Positions 24,116-27,820 of a stretch of 27,820 nucleotides of DNA are shown here, piece by piece. The first letter of the stretch is position 1. Each line of letters opens with the position of its first letter. The notes under the pieces were generated by a model. That model was not told the DNA's origin. It made no database searches and was given only the letters and a program-made list of their open reading frames with translations. Made by a program: the position numbers and the translations under genes. This DNA comes from Candidatus Pelagibacterales bacterium (GTDB taxonomy: Bacteria; Pseudomonadota; Alphaproteobacteria; Pelagibacterales; AG-422-B15). Location of the stretch: NCBI GenBank assembly GCA_016777745.1, contig JADHQX010000003.1:1-27820 (forward strand). The letters are read 5' to 3'.

Positions 24116-25438
24116 TTAGTACTGAGCCAAAACTTCTTTTGCTGTACTAATCATTTCATCTATTTGATCTTCGGTTGATATTAATGCAGGTGCTATAATT
24201 CCACAGTCACCTGTGAATTTTAAATGACCCCCGTTTGCAAAAATTTTTCTTTGAGCATCATATCCCCTAACTCCAGGTTTTCCATCAACTGCTAAATCTA
24301 TACCTGCCATCAGGCCATCTCCTCTAATATCTGTTACAATTGGCAAATCTTTCAACTCATCCATTACGGCATTAAGAAAGTACGACGACATGTGTTTTGC
24401 TTTTTCAAAAATACCTTCGTTCTCATATATATCTAATGTAGCGTGAGATGCTGCTACACAAGCAGGGTGAGCTGAATAAGTGTATCCATGAAAAAACTCT
24501 ACTCCATGTTCAGGTCCACTATTTATTATTGTATTATAGATATCATCTGAAACAGCTACAGCTCCCATAGGTTGTGCTCCGTTAGTAATGGCTTTTGCCA
24601 AAGTAATCATATCAGGTTGAACATTGTATTTATTTGCTCCAAATGCTTCGCCAGTTCTTCCAAAGCCAGTAATTACTTCATCAAACACTAGTACAATTCC
24701 ATACTTATCACATGTAGCTCTGAGTTTTTCTAGATAACCTTTCGGTGGAACTAACGTTCCTGTAGAACCAGCAATTGGTTCAACAAAGCAACCTGCAATA
24801 GACTCGGGGCCATACATGTCAACGAACCTTTGTAAATCATCTGCTAAATAATCACCATGCTCAGGTTGCCCTAGATTAAATTTATTTTCTTCCAACCAGG
24901 TGTGGCGTAGGTGAATTACACCAGGCATAGTAGCAGTGAACACTTCTCTATTTTTTATCATTCCACTAAGAGAAGTCCCACCAATATTTACACCGTGGTA
25001 AGCTCTTTCCCTTGAAACAAATCTTACTCTTTGTGATTGCCCTTTTGCATGCTGATAAGCTTGTATAATCTTAATAGCACTATCGATTGCTGTTGAGCCA
25101 CATATTGTGAAAAAAATATTATTCAGATCGCCAGGCAGCATTTTTGCTAATCGCTCAGCAAGTGTAAATGCCGGCATGTGTGATATTGCAAAACTTGGTG
25201 CATAATCAAGTTTTAAAAGCTGTTGATGAACGGCATCAGCAATTTCTTTTCTTCCATGACCAAGTGGAACACAAAATAATCCAGAAGAGCAATCAATAAC
25301 CTTATCTCCTTTGTGATTGTAGTAATATACTCCTTCACCTCTTTCTAGTAATCTTGGTTCTTTTTTAAAATCTTTATTTGCCGTAAATGGCATGAAAAAG
25401 TTTTCTAATGAATTGGTAGTGGCAGATGTATTGACCAT
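24116..25438 (-). CDS. Omega-amino acid (beta-alanine):pyruvate aminotransferase
   Basis: A 440-aa class III PLP-dependent aminotransferase. It closely resembles the Pseudomonas beta-alanine:pyruvate aminotransferase as I recall it: FFMPFTANKDFKKEPR, HGRKEIADAVHQQLLKLDYAP, ERAYHGVNIGGTSL, FVEPIAGSTGTLVPPKGYL and HGYTYSAHPACVAA. PLP-binding residues are Lys282 (ITLAKAITNG, Schiff base), Asp253 (VFDEVITGFGR) and Tyr147. It would move the amino group of beta-alanine or another omega-amino compound to pyruvate, giving alanine. Taurine, GABA or hypotaurine are possible alternative substrates. The aromatic site residue Trp in GLWT of the Pseudomonas enzyme is Phe here (GLFC), so specificity may differ. 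A strong AAAGGAG site precedes the ATG. Alanine dehydrogenase follows by one base. Confidence 0.88.
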   Translation of the reverse strand: MVNTSATTNSLENFFMPFTANKDFKKEPRLLERGEGVYYYNHKGDKVIDCSSGLFCVPLGHGRKEIADAVHQQLLKLDYAPSFAISHMPAFTLAERLAKMLPGDLNNIFFTICGSTAIDSAIKIIQAYQHAKGQSQRVRFVSRERAYHGVNIGGTSLSGMIKNREVFTATMPGVIHLRHTWLEENKFNLGQPEHGDYLADDLQRFVDMYGPESIAGCFVEPIAGSTGTLVPPKGYLEKLRATCDKYGIVLVFDEVITGFGRTGEAFGANKYNVQPDMITLAKAITNGAQPMGAVAVSDDIYNTIINSGPEHGVEFFHGYTYSAHPACVAASHATLDIYENEGIFEKAKHMSSYFLNAVMDELKDLPIVTDIRGDGLMAGIDLAVDGKPGVRGYDAQRKIFANGGHLKFTGDCGIIAPALISTEDQIDEMISTAKEVLAQY

Positions 25439-25482
25439 ATGGCTCCTTTAATCGCTTTTAGTAAATATAATTTATTGAGACT

Positions 25483-25511
25483 ATACTAGACTTATCTAAA
25501 GCCTATATCAA
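25483..25511 (-). promoter_or_regulatory. Candidate promoter of the aminotransferase-ald unit
   Basis: On the minus strand TTGATA (25511-25506) and TAGTAT (25488-25483) are 17 bases apart, 44 bases before the aminotransferase start with its AAAGGAG site. Both hexamers are close to the sigma-70 consensus. The 131-base gap after fadJ is one of the longest in the window. It holds no clear terminator, only a weak ATCTA/TAGAT repeat near 25511-25527. Confidence 0.5.
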
Positions 25512-25569
25512 TCTAACAAACTAGATTATTCAACATATTATATAATTCTCAAAAATCTATGTGGATTAA

Positions 25570-27756
25570 CTAAGCTGCTTTATTTGGTTTCGGATGAAAA
25601 GTTTCATTTTTTTCAGCCATATCGCGTAACATTTTGCAAGGTGCAAATCTATCACCATATTTTTGTGCTAACTTATCAGCTTCAGCTACAAATTTTTTAA
25701 TTCCAATCATGTCAATGAAAGATAAAGGGCCACCTGTCCATGGTGCCATGCCCCATCCAAGTATAGCTCCAATATCAGCATCACGCACATCAGTTAGAAC
25801 ATTTTCTTCATAACATTTTGCTGTTTCTAATGCTTGTACGTAAAGTAATCTTTGTTTTAACTCTTCGACGTTTGGTTGATCCTTTTTTTGTTCATACATT
25901 TTAGATAATTCAGGCCATAAATATTTCTTTCCATTCTCTGGATATTCATAAAACCCTTTATTATTTTTCTTCCCAAATCTTCCTTGGTTATCTACAAATT
26001 CTTCCAAGACTTTTTGTGGAACTGTAACGGGAAGTTCTTTTCCTTCTGCTGCAAAATCTTTTTTAGTTTGAACGCTAACTTTGTGTGCCAAGTCTAACGC
26101 AACAGCATCCATTAGTGCCAAAGGAGCCATAGGCATTCCAGTCATTTTTCCAGCATTTTCAATTAGTGCTGGATTTATACCTTCTGCAAGCATTTCCATT
26201 CCTTCACCTGTATAAGTGCTGAAAACTCTACTTGTGTAAAAGCCTCTGCTATCATTAACAACAATTGCAGTTTTTTTTATTTTTTGAACATAGTCCATTG
26301 TTTTGGCAAGTGTTTCTTGAGATGTTTTTTCACCCATAATAATTTCAACCAAAGGCATTTTTTCTACTGGGGAAAAATAATGTACTCCAATAAAATTATT
26401 TGGTCGTTTAGAATTTTCTGCAAGTCCAGTAATTGGAAGCGTGGAAGTATTCGATCCAAATACAGCAGAGTCTTCGATCTGTGCTTCTGCTTTTGCAGTA
26501 ACATCCGCTTTGATATCTCTATTTTCAAAAACTGCTTCAATTATTAAATCAGCTCCTTTTAATAAAGAGTAATCTGTTGTTGGAGTAATTAAACTTAATA
26601 ATCTCTCCTTCTTTTCTTCAGTAGTCTTTTTTCGAGTAAGGGCTTTATCAAGTAATTTGACTGAATAGTCTTTTCCTTTTTCTGCACTGTCTTGTTGTTG
26701 ATCAATCAAAATTACTTCAATGCCGGCTTTAGCAGTTACGTATGCAATACCGGCACCCATCAATCCAGCGCCAAGTATTCCAACTTTTTTAACATCATAT
26801 TTTTCAAAATCTTTTGGTCTACGTGCCCCTTTATTAAGGGCCTGCATATTAACAAATAGACTTCTCACCATATTTTGAGAAACGGGGTCCATTAAAACTT
26901 TTGTCATTTGTCTTGCTTCAATCCTCAGTCCAGCATCAATTGGAACTTGCACACCTTCATATAAAGCAGAAAGTATTGCGTTTTGCGCAGGGTAATTTCC
27001 ATAAGACATTTTTCTTAATGAAGACGATGCCACACCCCATATCATCATTCCTTTTGGAGTATACGGAGCTCCACTTGGTAGTCTAAATCCTTTTTCATCC
27101 CAAGGTTGAATAGCTTTGCCACCATCTAAAATATATTTCTTTGCAGCTGAGATAAGGTTTTTCTTTTCAACTACCTCATTTATCAGCCCCATAGATAAAG
27201 CTTTTTTTGGTGTAATAGGATTTCCAGCTAATAAAAAACTCATAACATCTTGAGTTACCCCTGCTAATCTTGGAACTCTTTGAGTACCACCAGCTCCAGG
27301 AATTAGGCCTATTTTTGCTTCCGGTTGTCCAATTTGAATTCTGTCATTATCGATTGCAACTCGATAATGACAAGCTAAACAGATTTCTAGTCCTCCACCC
27401 AAAGCATGTCCATTAATAGCTGCAACAAATGGTTTTCCGGATGTTTCCATGCCTCTAAATAATTTGTTAAGATTCATGACTCCATCATAGATAGATTGAG
27501 CTGCTGCTACTTTATCTTCAACAACCTTATCAAAATTAAAAGTGTCATTAGATGTAAGATCTGCGCCTGCTATAAAAGCTTCTTTGGCACTTGCAATTAC
27601 AATTCCCTTAACCTTTTCATCTTTAACTAAGTTCTCAATTACATCTCTATATTCATTTACTGATTGTGCGTTTAAAACATTCATAGATCTATTTTCTAAA
27701 TCCCATGTTACAACGGCAACACCATCACTATCTATTTCGTAACTAATATCAGACAT
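25570..27756 (-). CDS. fadJ: Bifunctional enoyl-CoA hydratase / 3-hydroxyacyl-CoA dehydrogenase (FadJ/FadB type)
   Basis: A 728-aa beta-oxidation enzyme. The N-terminal crotonase domain (about 1-200) hydrates enoyl-CoA. It has the oxyanion segment IAGADL (62-67), catalytic Glu124 (GHALGGGLEICLA) and Glu146 (QPEAKIGLIPGAGGTQR). A linker leads to the NAD-binding domain at KKVGILGAGLMGAGIAY (323-339). Catalytic His459 and Glu471 lie in GVHYFSPVEKMPLVEII, and C-terminal dehydrogenase domains follow (GKKNNKGFYEYP). Both active sites look intact. A good AAGGAAG site precedes the ATG. The preceding gene is a thiolase, giving the usual two-subunit beta-oxidation pair. FadB and FadJ cannot be told apart from the sequence alone; the alphaproteobacterial form is usually labelled FadJ/FadN-like. 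Confidence 0.93.
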   Translation of the reverse strand: MSDISYEIDSDGVAVVTWDLENRSMNVLNAQSVNEYRDVIENLVKDEKVKGIVIASAKEAFIAGADLTSNDTFNFDKVVEDKVAAAQSIYDGVMNLNKLFRGMETSGKPFVAAINGHALGGGLEICLACHYRVAIDNDRIQIGQPEAKIGLIPGAGGTQRVPRLAGVTQDVMSFLLAGNPITPKKALSMGLINEVVEKKNLISAAKKYILDGGKAIQPWDEKGFRLPSGAPYTPKGMMIWGVASSSLRKMSYGNYPAQNAILSALYEGVQVPIDAGLRIEARQMTKVLMDPVSQNMVRSLFVNMQALNKGARRPKDFEKYDVKKVGILGAGLMGAGIAYVTAKAGIEVILIDQQQDSAEKGKDYSVKLLDKALTRKKTTEEKKERLLSLITPTTDYSLLKGADLIIEAVFENRDIKADVTAKAEAQIEDSAVFGSNTSTLPITGLAENSKRPNNFIGVHYFSPVEKMPLVEIIMGEKTSQETLAKTMDYVQKIKKTAIVVNDSRGFYTSRVFSTYTGEGMEMLAEGINPALIENAGKMTGMPMAPLALMDAVALDLAHKVSVQTKKDFAAEGKELPVTVPQKVLEEFVDNQGRFGKKNNKGFYEYPENGKKYLWPELSKMYEQKKDQPNVEELKQRLLYVQALETAKCYEENVLTDVRDADIGAILGWGMAPWTGGPLSFIDMIGIKKFVAEADKLAQKYGDRFAPCKMLRDMAEKNETFHPKPNKAA

Positions 27757-27781
27757 TATACTTCCTTTATTTTAATTTATC

Positions 27782-27820
27782 TTAAACACGCTCTATGATT
27801 GTGGCAGTACCCATACCACC
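27782..27820 (-). CDS. Thiolase (acetyl-CoA acyltransferase), last 12 codons
   Basis: The minus strand ends an open frame with GGMGTATIIERV and a stop. GGGMGTATIIER is the nearly invariant C-terminal active-site motif of thiolases, in the loop after the catalytic cysteine. The rest of the gene lies beyond the window. It stands 25 bases upstream of fadJ, so thiolase and FadJ are very probably co-transcribed and form a beta-oxidation unit. Confidence 0.85.
   Translation of the reverse strand, partial: GGMGTATIIERV

Overview
This is an AT-rich window (roughly one third G+C by eye) with very short intergenic gaps. It comes from a bacterium that is almost certainly a streamlined, probably marine, alphaproteobacterium. 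The gene chain argS - (SPOR-type gene) - nagZ - scpA - scpB - tatA - tatB - tatC - serS - surE - yajC - secD - secF is the alphaproteobacterial order, as is uvrA next to ssb and gyrA, and dgt divergent from an ErpA-type gene and xth. The low G+C, gene overlaps and stop-to-stop convergent pairs recall SAR11-like or HIMB59/AEGEAN-169-like lineages. The sequence alone does not fix the clade.

Layout. 1-1587 (minus): 5' part of gyrA, and ssb. 1694-4543 (plus): uvrA. 4544-10841 (minus): secF, secD, yajC, surE, serS, tatC, tatB, tatA (protein export plus a few housekeeping genes). 10923-16192 (minus): an iron block placed between tatA and scpB, made of fbpC (ATPase), fbpB (permease), an FbpA/FutA-type Fe(III)-binding protein and a di-heme oxidoreductase. 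16182-21817 (minus): scpB, scpA, nagZ, a 65-aa membrane protein that looks like a SPOR protein without its SPOR domain, argS and dgt. 21888-23002 (plus): ErpA-type Fe-S carrier and xth. 22999-27820 (minus): alanine dehydrogenase, a beta-alanine/omega-amino acid:pyruvate aminotransferase, a bifunctional FadJ/FadB-type beta-oxidation enzyme and the last 12 codons of a thiolase.

How the genes work together. SecD/SecF/YajC and TatA/B/C are the accessory Sec and Tat export machineries. The iron block would capture Fe(III) in the periplasm and import it by ABC transport. It carries three near-consensus Fur boxes and one weaker one: two at the fbpB/fbpC boundary and two upstream of fbpA. One box lies wholly inside the fbpB coding sequence. 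The fbpA-fbpB gap holds two strong inverted repeats, one with a duplicated loop motif. The aminotransferase and alanine dehydrogenase form a two-gene unit that would move amino groups from omega-amino acids through alanine to ammonium while recycling pyruvate. The thiolase and FadJ-type protein are a beta-oxidation pair.

No tRNA, rRNA, CRISPR, insertion sequence or phage gene was seen. No gene-free stretch exceeds 300 bases. The most interesting items are the structured fbpA-fbpB spacer, the CDS-embedded Fur box with its partner, the duplicated Fur-box segment after the di-heme gene, and the SPOR-less remnant.
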